Notes under the pieces: model-generated
The model's database searches: none
What the model saw: only the letters and a program-made list of their open reading frames with translations
What the model was told of the DNA's origin: nothing
Program-made: the position numbers and the translations under genes
Shown here: positions 35,870-48,382 of the stretch, one piece after another
How positions within the stretch are numbered: position 1 is the first letter of the stretch
Layout: each line of letters begins with the position of its first letter
From: Sipunculus nudus
Lineage: Eukaryota > Annelida > Sipuncula > Golfingiida > Sipunculidae
DNA: 64,000 bases
Reading direction: 5' to 3'
NCBI GenBank assembly: GCA_026874595.1
Contig: CM049315.1
Coordinates: 61,441,389 to 61,505,388, forward strand

Positions 35870-38215
35870 AGGCCATCCTTAAAAAGTTCTGTGTTGGGGC
35901 TAACCCGGCCAGTCGTGATTTTTGGCTGCGGCTGGATTTTTTTTTTGACATATCTGCAAATTAATATTTTTATATGATCTGCCGCAAAAACCTAGGCCCG
36001 TAAAAATCTGCCTTCATGTGCTAGAAAAATAGTCCTTCTATTACATTTTTAGATGCACTTAATTTCCATAATGAAAGGTTTTACCCAACGTCGCCGATCG
36101 TTTAATTTGAGCCCTAACAATTAGTCAGGTTGAGCCTATATATATACAAGTGGAACGATCGCTACACTCGTGCGAGAGAGTAGAAAAAAAACTGCCGGGA
36201 AACCGCCATCAAATTTCGTTGTTCTGGCGAAACAGGCTGAAAAAAATATTGAGCAATTAGAAATGGTTTTTATTTGAATTCAAATAAAGCGGAAGCTTAC
36301 CGCTGTCGCATTAACTGATTAAATGAAAGTTCTATCGACATTCATACTGTCAACTGACCAATGTTGGCATTTAAACCATGTGACACGTTGATTTGCATAA
36401 ACACGTGCCTGGCACACGCAAACGTTCTTGTGATTGGCGGAGCGGTCACGCGTCATAGCTAGAGAGCCAATAAGAGGTCCGTAGTAAAAGTTCACCCCAT
36501 ATGACTTCATTCATCACTATTTTGGCGGGAAAATGTTCACTGACATCGTGTCGCTTACGCTGGTTATAATTTTTCAGCAACACTCACGGTGGCACCGTGA
36601 GTAGGCCTATATCAAGCAAATGAAGCGGGCCTATTTAATGGAATCTGCAACTGACGATGTGTAACGCACGATCTCCACAAATCAGATGTTTGGTATTACA
36701 AGAATTGCGTGATTTCGTCAGTTCTGTGGCGATCATGACAGGGTTTTGCGATGTGTCTGACGCATCATTTCTACCGGCCACAGCTGATCAGAACAGGCAT
36801 AACATATAAGCGACTGTCTTTTTTTTTTTGGTTGTGTTTCATTTTAACTGCCTTTGTAAATTTATTTCATTTTATTAATAGCTTTTATAATAAACAGATA
36901 TTTCCTGACCGTACGGCATTTCTTGTTTAGACGTAGACGAGATGGGATTCAACATTGCTCGCTCTGTCATTAATTACAGAAAAATACTAGAATATCAGCA
37001 AAAGCTGACAAAAGCCCTTCGCAAAAAGAGCAGTATATATGGGTGGTAACAGTAACAAGTATTCATGTAATATTTGTTCTCACATGGATGTATATCTGTA
37101 CATATGTCTTTTGTTCAAGTTGTGAATTGGAACTAGAGAGGTATGAACTTTGTAAGTCTGGCCCCAGTCTTTGTGAGTCATGCAGCACTTACGAGATCAT
37201 CAAGGCCAATGGCCATTCCATATTCCAAAACAATCCATCCAGTGGTTCCTTAGAAATAAGCTCCTAAGTTTTTTTCTATTATAAGCTCTGTGACCTTGGG
37301 TCATCCATCTTGGAACTTGACCGAGATTTTGTTGATATGTATCAGCACCAAAGAAATGAAATTTCTGTGTTGAATACTTTTGGAGATATCCTCCTCACAT
37401 GGTAAATGTTAACACACGCCAGTTATTTTCTATAATTCGCTCTTAAACGTCGAGAAATAAGTCAAGGTCACCCATCTTCGAACTTGACCAAGATTTTGTT
37501 TGTATATACATCGACACCGAAGAAATAAAATTCCTAATCAGGGTACCGACATCCAATATATGGTTTCATCTTACAAAAATTACAGTTTTACATATATTTT
37601 ATAAAAATTTTATATATTCTACTACCTTATTAGGCATTGGCCATTCCTAAAGAGTTCATTTATTACCGTCCTTCTTAATTATACCTCTTCACTTGCAAAG
37701 GAAATCTCAAACTGCACTCATTCCTACAAATCTGGCACTCGCATACAACACAAAATAAAATTGTCTGCAAATTCATGTGAGATCCAGAACAAGGCTTACC
37801 GGCCTAATGCAAACCTGTGCAATGGGATATACATCAGTTATAATGCTTCCATGATAACATGCTTGACCATTATTGGAAAAGTGCTTGATAACTTTTCAAA
37901 TACGTGAATGTTTGACATGTACATGTTCAAAGCATGTACTAAAACATTTTAAACCCAAGTACAGGATTTTAAGCCTGTAATAAAACAAAATCTGTTCAGA
38001 GATACCTTGTTGTGCATGTTTCAATGGTATCAAGGCAAGGAATGAATTGTGTACGGGTATGTTATTTGACATAAACCTCGCATATGCTAATATCCGGTAA
38101 AAAAAGGTGTAGTAAACTCCAGATCCTACTTTTAAAAAAATATTTTTTTCCTCCCTACCTGATGACTTTTTTGGACCAATGTTAGCCCCAACACAGAAAT
38201 TTTTAAGGATGGCCT
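35870..38215. mobile_element. Element with 35-bp terminal inverted repeats (about 2.35 kb)
   Basis: The left arm 35870-35904 starts AGGCCATCCTTAAAAAGTTC and ends GTTGGGGCTAAC. The right arm 38181-38215 is its inverted copy with one mismatch (34/35). I find no clear target duplication; a TTAA lies inside both arms. The interior contains a CpG-rich stretch (36100-36960) with a perfect 10-bp-stem hairpin (36582-36602, ACTCACGGTG / CACCGTGAGT), two TGACCTTGG/AAGGTCA-type units (37290-37520) and a family G-like 5' end (AACAAGGCTTACCGGCCTAA) near 37791. No protein recognised. Confidence 0.65.
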
Positions 38216-39487
38216 CAGGTATATCCACTAGGTGCACACACTTGATTTTGGAATATGTGAGCTTCATTTTTGCATTGCTTTTTGTATTATAACTGTTTTT
38301 TTAATGATTATTTTGGCTGTCGAATTATTCATTTTTGTAAATATCCTTATGAGGTACAAATTAAATGCAGTTATGGGTAATAAATAGCCAAAGTTTCAAA
38401 GGCAGTATGTGAATATAAGATCTATACTATTACCATGCTCATTGGCTGGCTTTTTGATAAGCTGTGAACAATTCAGCAAGTTAAACATTAGTTCAGTTAG
38501 ATCCATTTTTTTTAATAAAACCATTTTTTCTTATCATTTTTATAAAATGTCAACATTTGCAATAAAGTTTTGCAATAAAGGTCCCATTCCACAGGTGGAA
38601 GGACTTGACAGTGGGTGGGGTGGGGGAGGGGGGGGGGGGGTTGATACAGATGAGAGTTACAACAGCTCTGTGCCTTTGTATATATTTTCTTCATAATTAT
38701 TTAATAATTTTTATGCAGTTGCAATAAAGAAAGTATTCATAATTATTAACTTTGAAAAAACAGGCAGATAGATGAAAAACAAAGCAAATTTCAATGCCAC
38801 TGAGGTAGGAGAATAATGAACAAATGTTTGCATCAGATCCTCATTTTTTATAACAATTTTTTTTCTTCAAGTTTATAAATTTTACTTAACATTTACAGTT
38901 TAACATATATATATATATATCTGAATTTTAAGTTGATTCACAATTCTAAATTGCATCAGAATCTATAGCTAATTTGGTCAGATTATGCACACAGAGGTAT
39001 TAATATTTTTTATAAAATATATTTTTTTTAATTTTGCAAAACTGTACATAACAACAAAAACTGATTAAGGTTTCACAATTCTAAATTGCACCTTTATTTA
39101 TCCATGATTTGGCTATTGTATTATCAAATTATGCATTATGATGCATTTAATTATATTTTAATTAAATTATTTAAATGGAAATTTACTACATTACCACAAC
39201 AAAAAGATGAATGGTTTAGATATTAGACAGTCCTGAAGTGTGATAATATGTTTTTAATGGAAAATCTGGGGTTCTCCTTAATTGCTCAAAGGAACATAGT
39301 CGCAGTCACCCGGTTTTCAGTTTGGTAGTAGATCTTGGAGACATCTAACAGTATGCCAAATTTTGGCTTTAAGGTCTAACAGTTTCAAAATGTGCAAGTC
39401 TAACTCACGGACAGACGGATAGATGGACAGATGACAGACAACTGACCACAAGCATAGCTCAGATGACTTATAGTCAGCTGAGCTAAT
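38216..39487 (+). mobile_element. Family A-long element, copy L6 (5' truncated)
   Basis: From about 38540 it resembles the first 250 bp of the window, including GAGAGTTACAACA and a G-rich run at 38617-38640. The last part matches the A-long 3' core and ends in ACGGACAGACGGATAGATGG and the hairpin (39455-39484), followed by TAATAAT. Confidence 0.6.
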
Positions 39488-39548
39488 AATGTATATTGTA
39501 AAGCAGTTTTGAACACTCTTTGGGTGAAAAGAGTGCTATATAGATACG

Positions 39549-39602
39549 GTATAATAATAATAATAATAAAAATAATAATAATCATAAAAATAATAATAAT
39601 AA
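39549..39602. repeat. (TAA)n microsatellite
   Basis: An imperfect TAA/ATA run between the L6 and D3 elements. Confidence 0.9.
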
Positions 39603-40854
39603 CTAGAATTCAGGTATTTGACAAGCGACTACGTGTATCAGCATGGATTGAGAGAGGTGTGTTGCATATAAGCATGGATGTCTGCAGCCGAAATGTGTAT
39701 GTAGGTGGAGCCACCTGCCACAAAATCCAGGAAGTTATTCAAGTTGTATGTAATTGCAAAATTTTAGGCAGATAAGTCAAACCAGTCCTGAAATATTAGC
39801 CTGGATGTCTGCAGCCTGAATGTGAACCTAGGTGGCGCCAACTGCCACAAAATCGAGAAAGCTATCCAAGATGTATATACATGCAACATTTTAGGCAGAT
39901 AAGTCAAACCACTGCCGAGATATGAGTGATTTTATCCCATGGCAGACAAACAGATGGATGCTGTGCAAAAATGGTTGCAGATGGCACAATCAGTTTTACG
40001 TATGACAAAGAGCTGAGTGTGAGATCTATACTTAGCAAAATTTCAGGAGGATACATCAAACCAGTCCTGAGATATAAGCCTGGATGTCTGCAGCTTGAAC
40101 GTGAAAGGAGGTAGCGCCATCTCCCACAAAATTGAGAAAGCTATCCAAGATGTATATACATGCAAAATTTTAGGCAGATAAGTCAAACCATTCCTGAGAT
40201 ATGAGTAATTTTATCCAACGGCAGACAAACAGATGGACACTGTGCAATAATGGTTGCAGGTAGTGCCACCAGTTTTGCATATGATAAAGAGCTATGTGAG
40301 ATCTATACACATGCAGATTTTCGGGAGGATACGTCAAATCAGTCCTGAGATATAAGCCTGGATGTCTTAAGCCTGAACGTGAATGTAGGTGGCGCCACCT
40401 GTCATAAAATCAAGAAAGCTATCCAGGATGAATACACATGCAAAATTTCAGGTGGGTAAATCCATTCACTGCAGAGATATGAGTGATTTTATCCCAAGGC
40501 AGATGAACAGATCGAAGCTGTGCAAAAATGGCTGCAGGTGGCGCCACCATTTTCTATGTATGTTATAAAGCTATCCAAGGGCTACATTTGTGCAAAATTT
40601 TTTTCCTGATTGGTCAAATGAGTCCGAAGATATGTGGGTTAATATGTCAAAACAGACACACAGATGGACGCACTGGAGAGAGAAAAGGTCAGAGGTCATT
40701 GAAAAATATTTTGGCACCAGTTCACATGTGACCCGATAATCATGTCCAGTGGTCTCAGAGTTCTATTCAGAACACGATAGCGACGGCAGCGGAACCCAGT
40801 CAAAAGCATAGTATCCGCAAAACTTTTTTTGGCGGATACAATTATAACTGCCAG
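39601..40854 (+). mobile_element. Family D element, copy D3
   Basis: Starts AACTAGAATTCAGGTATTTG then ACAAGCGACTACGTGTATCA, with a decayed 5' hairpin. Cores carry GGTGGCGCCACC or variants near 39706, 39831, 39970, 40111, 40259, 40387 and 40537. It ends GTATCCGCAAAACTTTTTTT GGCGGATAC, as in D1. Confidence 0.78.
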
Positions 40855-41602
40855 AATAAAAGCCAAAATTTTAGTACTTTACAAATTATCTTGGAAAGAA
40901 GGAAAAAAATCTTTTAAACTCCAAGAATGTAGGTCAACACAGGTTGCACCACCTGCAACTTCATATCAAGTATCAGTTTAATGATCAATACACCCATGAA
41001 ATGTGGTGCTGAAGGCTGATATATTTGGTAACAGACATCACATCATGTGTGCAAACACATAAAATTGTGAAATTTTGTGACCATCAAAATTTGAAGTTGC
41101 ATTTTAGATTTTCAGAATTTACAAGTGGTGGGGTTAATATCAAGGGACCTTCATGTTAATATCATGTTTCCAAGGTATTTTTTCATGGGCCTCCCTGTAT
41201 GTCAGGTTAGAAGATTCTAGGTGCAATTGTAAGACCATCTTTGAAGGTCTCAAAAATAAAACTTTAAAGAAAATGCTTAAAATTTGAAATAATCCAGGTG
41301 GCACCACCAGTTTGCAGGAACTGATGAAACATTCCATGATGAATGTGCATGCAAAAATCATGGTGATGAATGCATTAGTAGTTCAGAAACTGGAGGTTTT
41401 GTATCAAATTTTAATTATATTGAGAGGTACTTACAAGCCCTATAGCTCAAAGGATATGGGTAACAGAGACCTATTTTCAAGTGTCCAAGGAGATTTGTCA
41501 AAAACCTTCCAGCATTTTAAATTAGAAAATTCTAGGTTGAATGGTTAAGATTTGTACCCTGTTTACAGACAACTGCATCTTTGAAGGTCTTAAAAATAAA
41601 GA
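40855..41602 (+). repeat. Family A core fragment
   Basis: Two to three decayed A cores (AGGTGGCACCACCAGTTTGC at 41297, TAGCTCAAAGGATATGGGTA). No 3' hairpin; the next element's 5' end interrupts it at the same core position as at 12275. Confidence 0.6.
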
Positions 41603-44600
41603 AACATGGGACCCATGGGTCACAGCGCTCAGCTGTTATTTATGATCATAAAATATGATTTGGAAGAAGGGGTAGACAAATGTTGGCTTTGTGTGATAAT
41701 ATCAGCTGATTTAAGAGAATGATGTTGTTTAACTCAAGGTATGTAAAGATTCTGAACAAATCCTTGGAGAGGGAAGAGGGCTGATCTTATTTATATTATT
41801 TACATTTGGAAAAGGAGTGCTACTGTCACACAGCTTTTGACTTGGCCTAATAACTTTATCTACATTGCAGCAGAAGTATTTGAAAAAAAAATGTCCACCA
41901 TAAATCATGTTAATTAATCATGCTTTTTACAAAGGAGTTAACTGATATTCAATAATTACAGGTTACCTTTACCCAAGAGTAGCACTAGCACAAATGATAT
42001 GAGAGTTTAACTATTTATCAAAAATTTATTGCAATTATTTGGCCAAAAAATATTTTAATTAGATTAATACTAACAGTATCATCTAAAAAGATTTTTTTTA
42101 ATAATATAATTGAAATAAACAATTATTAAAATAATATTATGAATGTATTCTTGAATGCATTCATGAATACATTTTGAAAAATATTTGCATTGCATTGAAA
42201 TACTTTCTTTTTTCCTGTATTATAGTATTTGTATTCATTTTCATGATAGAACTAATAAATATATGTATTCATATTCAGATACAATTATTAAGTAGTCACT
42301 CAAAGTCTCATATTTATACAGTTTAAGTCAAAAGAAACTGATGAGAATTCAGAATATACAAATTTCACAAATTTAAATAACAATCATGAGTACCTGGAGT
42401 TATGGCTTTAATTTATAAAAAAAAGCAAGACACTTATGACAATTATCAAAATTATAGACATCATAATGAGAACTTGTCTAAGATCTGATTTTTTTATCAT
42501 ATTTGAATATTTTTATTTTCTTTTTATACATGTATCAGAAAAAAAAGAAAACTAATACATGTGTTAAAATAACCCAAGGATCAAAACACCCAATATATTA
42601 TACAAGGAGCAAACTTGAGTTGGGCATGTTTAATTTTATTCACTGAGATAAAGGAATCAGTACTAAAAATTTTGATTATTTACCATGCTACCATGTAGCA
42701 GTTGGTACAGTCATGAGTCTAAATGTCATCAGTCAAACATATTGACATCTTTAATAAGCACTTGTCTGAGTAATATTTTAAATTTTGACATGTTTCAATT
42801 CTTTTTTTTAATTTTGTAATAAATATAAACCAAAAAATTAAACACCTGGAAAAGACCAGGAAATTTAGATTAATTTAATATAATCAACTGCATCTTTGTT
42901 TATCATGCATTTGCTTAATATAATCCCAAATAGTAAACAGTTTTAAATTATTGAATTATTTATTTTTCATTTTTATGATTGAAATGACAAATACCCAATG
43001 GTGATTGCATGGTGTTATTTGAAATACATTTTTGGCCATTCATGGGAGATCCATAAACATCAGTAACTGCAAGGTAATTCCCTGTAACTCATTAACTAGA
43101 AAATTCCTTTTCCATTTATTTTTCTTGAATTTATTATAAACAGGGTTGGCAAGTTTTAGGCATGAAGGTTTTAACCATAGGTTATAACCTGGTTAAAACT
43201 GCCCCGCCTAAAACAGGTTTTAGGCAGGTTTTAGGCACCAAAAGTGCCCAAAACCTATATTTGTTTAAATTTTTTACTTAAAAACTACCAAACTGGCTGG
43301 AGTGATGCAGTCACAAGGCTTTGCTGGGTTTCTGGAATGTTTCAGGTATAAGTAATGCATGATTTCCTGTTGGCTGGCACCATGCAGTCTTCAAAGAGCC
43401 TGTATAGGTTCCTGGAGCATGAGACCATGTTTATGTGGCACATGGTTTCATTGGCCAAGGTATCAGGACCATTTGGGTTTCCTGATGAGTGCCCTGCTAC
43501 CTGGAATGATGTAATAGAGCCTCCAGTACCCCTCTTGTAAGGCAGGGTATCACTATCAGAGGGGAGGCCGTGCCTGATTAGACAAGTTAGTTACTATTTA
43601 TCAGGGTGATGGGGTCATAAGACCCAATGGTCGTAAGTCCTACTGCTGTGTCCTAGTAGATGTACATGTGAACTTTCATACATGACTAGGAAAATGCAAT
43701 GAAATCCCTTGCCCTGAAAACTGTTCTTGAGTCAAACTTTTTACTGAGTGATGCAGTCAGGGCCCCTGACCGTGACATGTAGGTTTCTCAGGCCTTCAGG
43801 TTTAACACAGCCCAAAAGTAATTATGAATATTCTGTGGTTTGCAACACATTCATTGCAATATATTTTCGCATTTTTCAGTTTTATACTGATTATAGTGTT
43901 TCATGAGGGTTCCATTTTTACAATCTCATCATACAATTAACAGAGTATATCCATCATTATATAGAAGATAAGTATGTGCACAAAATCTTAAATTTGACAA
44001 GAGATGACCTAGCTAAGGGAATAAACAAATAGTTTTTATCAGATAAGGTAAAAGATATTATCATATTTTTAGTTTATGGCTAGCATAAAAGATAGGTTAT
44101 AATTTATAAAATCAATGCATTGCTTTTTGCCATTTGAAGCTACAGGCATACAAAACAAACATGATATGTTGGTGAGACTACAGTATAAAGGACTATTCAT
44201 CAGTGTAAATGGAACAACTTTTTAAATTTGGGAAAATTTCTTTTGTTTTTATCACAAAATTTAATCCCTTGTGATCAAAAAGCCAATCAAAGTATCTGGT
44301 TATAAGCTTAAAGTAAGAGCACTCTTTTATAAATTGGCAGTAATGGCAGTAATGGAGGTGGGAGACCTCAGAACAAGACTTGGGGATACAAGCTAAAACT
44401 GTCCGAGAACTGTGTTTATAAGAAAATCCTGAAGTAGTGTTGTATTCATTTGTTGCTTTTTTTTTATCATGGTTTGTTTAGTTTGAATAAAGTGTTCCTC
44501 AATTTTTAATTTGTTGAGCATATTTCTTTAATGCATTTAGTTGTTTAACAATAAAACATAGTCAAATACGAGTCAGATTAATAGGTGAGGGTAAATAAGG

Positions 44601-45666
44601 TTTTAGGCAGTTAAAGGCAGTTTTAGGCAGGTTATAACCTATTTTAGGCAGTTAAAGGCAGGTTTTAGGCTCTGCCCTGCCGAAAACAGGTTTTGGGCAG
44701 CCTAAAACCCAACCCTGATTATAAACCAATAATTTTTTTTTAATTATTGTTTATTGCTTTGTTTTTGGCCAAAACAACTACTATAGGAGGGGGTTGGACA
44801 GTTAGATCAAGCTGAAGCCACCCAAAAGCTGGCCGGCTGCAGAGTGTGCCTTGCTTTAATGCATAATTGGCCAGAAAGGTCAATAAGAGGTCAAGCTGAC
44901 ATACAGAGGGGTTTCAGTATAGCCTTGGTGAGACATAGTCTCATTGAAACTTTGATAAAAGCTACAGTTTTTCTGGTCAATTCCTTTCAAATTTCAGAAT
45001 TTAGAAGCTGAAATCCTTACGTGTACATGATATGAAAAATTAAATCAAGAGTTCATACAGGGAAAAAATGTGCATGGCCAAAGTAGGGCAAAATTTAAGG
45101 TATTGTTTTATATTAATGCAAATAACTTATAAAATATGTAATATTCAGATCTTATTTTCAGTATACAATTAACTTTTGATTAAATGAAGTTATATCCCTG
45201 AAAAAAAGTCTCTAGCTTAAGCAATTCTTATGTTCAAGGAGTAAATATATCTCCTGATTTTTTACAAGGTGCATTATGTTTTGGCCCATAACTTCAAAAA
45301 ATTACGCAATCCTGACCTAATTTTTGGTATGTACATAGGAAATGTAAGGAAGAATATGCATAATTAATATGATCAAAAACAGATCAGTGGTTTTGATATT
45401 AGGCAGTCTGGAAATGTAACAATGGGTCTTTAATGGAAAACTGAGGTTTTTCCCGGCTTAATATCTCAAGGGAACAAAGCCCTAGAGACCCAATTTTTGG
45501 TATGGTAGGAGTTTTGGGGACATCTAACTGTATGCAAAATTTTGATTTGTAGGTCCAATGGTTTCAAAGAGTGCCCTGTTAACAGCCGGCCAGCAAGACG
45601 GCCAGCCGGGGGAAAGACAAAGGACCATGACTATAGCTCAGATGACTTATAGTCAGCTGAGCTAAA
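41603..45666 (+). mobile_element. Family A-long element, copy L4, with hAT-type insert
   Basis: The 5' end is AACATGGGACCCATGGGTCA then AGCGCTCAGCTG. The body is collinear with L5 (48383-51013): GGCTTTGTGTG, TTGTTGTTTA, AATCAACTGCATCTTTG, and the CCAATAA...TTATTGTTTATTG block. The 3' end has AGCCGGCCAGCAAGACGGCC and the intact hairpin ending TCAGCTGAGCTAAAG. Without the insert and its extra target copy it is about 2.48 kb. Confidence 0.75.
43141..44717. mobile_element. hAT-type non-autonomous transposon, 8-bp target duplication, empty site available
   Basis: 1577 bp with ends CAGGGTTGG...CCAACCCTG and a further matching GTTTTAGGC block. ATTATAAA flanks it on both sides (43133-43140 and 44718-44725). 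The paralogous element L5 has the uninterrupted site near 49370-49385 (GTTATTAAAAACCAATAAA). Subterminal zones carry many TTTTAGGCAGGT and GGTTATAACC blocks. An internal 61-codon frame (43355-43540) resembles nothing I know; a transposase remnant is possible but not shown. Confidence 0.87.
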
Positions 45667-46053
45667 GAAGCGTAGAAATAGGATTAAGTACAGGTGGGGC
45701 CACCTGTCGGCAAGAACTGATGAAACACTCCATGATCAATTTGCATGCAAAAATCATTGCAATCAATGCATTAGTTACTCTGATACTGAAGCTTTTGTAT
45801 AATTTTTTTTATTATTCTTTGGGGTACTTAAGTACCCCATAGCTTGAAGGATTGGGTAACAGAGACCTAATTTTCAAGTTTCCAATGAGATTTTTCATGG
45901 ACTGCCCTGGATGACTTAGAAGATTTCAGGTTCCACGGTTTTTATTTGAACCTGGTTAACATCGGACAGAAGGACGGACTGACAGACAGAAAACAGACAA
46001 AGTTTGATCAATATCTATAGCTCAGATGACTTTCAGTCAGCTGAGCTAAAAAA
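45667..46053 (+). repeat. Family A core plus second 3' end appended to L4
   Basis: One core unit (CAGGTGGGGCCACCTGTCGG) follows the L4 tail immediately. It ends in GACGGACTGACAGACAG and another complete hairpin end with a run of As. Confidence 0.7.
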
Positions 46054-46074
46054 AACCCATTCATATACCTTAAG

Positions 46075-46651
46075 GGGACACATTTTAAAAGAGCAGGATT
46101 CAGCAAAATACCTAGGAAATACCATAAACAACAAATTCTAATGGGCACATCGGCAATACATGCAAAAAAGGCAAGTTCTTCATTAGGCCCATATTAAAGA
46201 AAATGCTTATAAAGCCCTCATCAGACCACAACTGGATGTGGTGCAGCTATTTGGGACCCATATTTATACTAAAGACAATCAGCACAAGGCAGAGATGGTA
46301 CAGACTCCAGTTGAGAGCAGCCAGGTGGGTACTGAAAGACACCTCAACAGAGCATTCTATTCTAGAGACACTGGGATGGCAAAGCCTCCTTGCCACGCAG
46401 AGATGACATTCCCTGGTGATGATGTCAAGATAGCCTGGTAGCAGTTGATTTCTGGTATGCTCTCATACCATTTACCACAACCACAAGACATCTTCACCCA
46501 CTGGCATTCCTCCTACTGAGTGAGACCAAGACCTACATCCAGCAGTCATATTTCCTCACACTATAGCCAGTAGAAAAGTCTTCCAGCCCACATTGCTACA
46601 GCCACCAGTCTAGATTCTTTCAAGGCCAGTGTCTCCAAGCTGACTCACTGA
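46075..46651 (+). pseudogene. Decayed non-LTR retrotransposon (LINE) reverse-transcriptase C-terminus
   Basis: Three frames are needed, so the gene is broken by frameshifts and stops. Recognisable pieces in order: KYLGNTINNKF followed by a stop (about 46105), YKALIRPQLD (46208-46237) running into HIYTKDNQHKAEMVQ, then after a frameshift LRAARWV and LGWQSLLATQR (about 46310-46406), and TSLDSFKASVSKLTH with a TGA near 46651. These match the typical tail of Jockey/CR1/L2-like LINEs (YLG, YKxLVRPxLEY, xQRRAARWV, LGWxSLxxRR, LDSFKxxxSKL). Short, 5'-truncated and long dead. Confidence 0.75.
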
Positions 46652-46955
46652 AATACTGTGTCACCCTCATCCTATTACTTTCTTTTCCCTATATTTGCAC
46701 TCCTTCACCGACACCTTGTATCAAAATTTCTCTCCTTATTACTGTTGTTATCTTTTTCTTACTGCACAGCTAGCACCTAGCTCACTCACTATCTGAGCTT
46801 ATATGCCCTAGAGAGGGGGAATGCTTGTACCAGGAAGATTCAGATTCTAGCAGTATGCCAAATATTGAAGTCATAGGTTTCAAAACTTGCCAGTCTAACA
46901 GACAGACAGACTGAGAATGGACCATAACTATAGCTCAGATGACATATAGAGTAGT
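46652..46955 (+). repeat. LINE 3' remainder and decayed A-long 3' end
   Basis: After the LINE stop comes non-coding sequence to about 46830. Then TATGCCAAATATTGAAGTCA, GACAGACAGACTGAGAATGG and a broken hairpin (ATAGCTCAGATGACATATAG) resume an A-long tail, so the LINE probably inserted into, or joined, such an element. Confidence 0.5.
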
Positions 46956-47213
46956 AAAAGAGACATTAACGTCATTTTCAGTTAATCTTAAAAAAAGAGT
47001 CACTCTTTTTAAAAAGTGATTTGGCAGGCCTGATATATATTAAGTTTTAAATTCTGCTGAAATTCAACCTAGAATTTCAATATTTTTGTGATATTCCTTA
47101 TAATAAAATAGGAGAACCCTTTGAAACAGGATTAATGTACAATGAGAACGGAATGAAAAAGTGTATTATTTCTGATTAAACTAATTTAACTCAGTCATCC
47201 ATGTGGAACACAG

Positions 47214-47440
47214 CAGGGTTGGGGTCGGGTACATGCGACAGTACCTAGGTACAGGTACCAGACATGGGGTAATAGTAATAAGTAATAGTAATAGTAATAG
47301 ACTATTACAGCTTTTACCATGTAATAGTAATAGTAATAGTAATAGACTAAAAAATCTGAGCTGTAATAGTAATAGTAATAGAAACAGAAGGCAAAGTAAT
47401 AGAGTAATACATATTACTTTCTATTACTTCCTGTGAGCCC
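47214..47440. repeat. GGTACAGGTACC and (AGTAAT)n simple-repeat tract
   Basis: CAGTACCTAGGTACAGGTACC (approximately 47240-47262) is followed by (TAATAG)n to about 47405. The motifs recur in inverted order at 51823-52110, and GGTACAGG pieces at 53200-53330. Confidence 0.7.
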
Positions 47441-48382
47441 CTTGATCATGAAGCATATTGGCAAATAATTCTGAACAGACTCAGTTCTTGCCCAGTAACT
47501 GCCCAGGATGTGCCTATTGTTGAGGCAAGCATGGGCCAGCTGCCATATTGCTGGTGACCACTGGTGCTAATTACATAAGAGTACTAACAGAGCAGGTCAC
47601 AGCCAAATAAGTTATTTGGCACAATCAGACCTTAAATTAGTAAACCATGGATAAACAGAGGCATTTTTGATGTTAAGAGACAGATAAATAGTGTATTATT
47701 ATTGTGACATGTACATCTTATCCTTCATCCATCAATCCATATGCATATTCTGAAATGTACATAGATTTAATTTGACAAGCCAGTTTGCATTTTAATCATA
47801 CAGATTGCAATAACACACATTCAATAAAAATATAATATGGAACCAGATACTGTGCAGACCCAAAATGTTCATGATAAGCTTATGGTGTTTTCACTACCCA
47901 TAACGTATTAAAGCGTACAATGCTATAAACTCATACCAGTTCATACTGCAGGCACATATATTATCTAGTTAATTTATATACATATTCTTTTAAAACTATT
48001 TTTTTTTAATATTTGTCTGTTATTTCATAGTACCAATTTTGCAGACCTTCATTCAGTATCTAAAATTATGTTAATTTATCTTTTGAAAATTAAATGAACC
48101 ATTTTTTTCATGATATTAATTTATTTGATTATATAATATGAGAATATAAGTAACTGTTTATATTTTATTATATAATGTCTGAAATTTTGATATCAAATAA
48201 TTAGATCCTGTTATGTACAAAATTTAAAGTACAAGATTGTTTAATACCAAATTTATTGTGAAAGTGATTTAAATAATATTTTATTTGTTTTGTAAACCTG
48301 ATGTAAGTTTAAGTCACTCTCAATGTTCCTAAATTATCCCATGCTGGTTTTGCTGCAATTAAGAAGGGCATGCCTGAAGAAT
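47441..48382. other. AT-rich intron 1 sequence
   Basis: No recognised feature. Confidence 0.4.
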
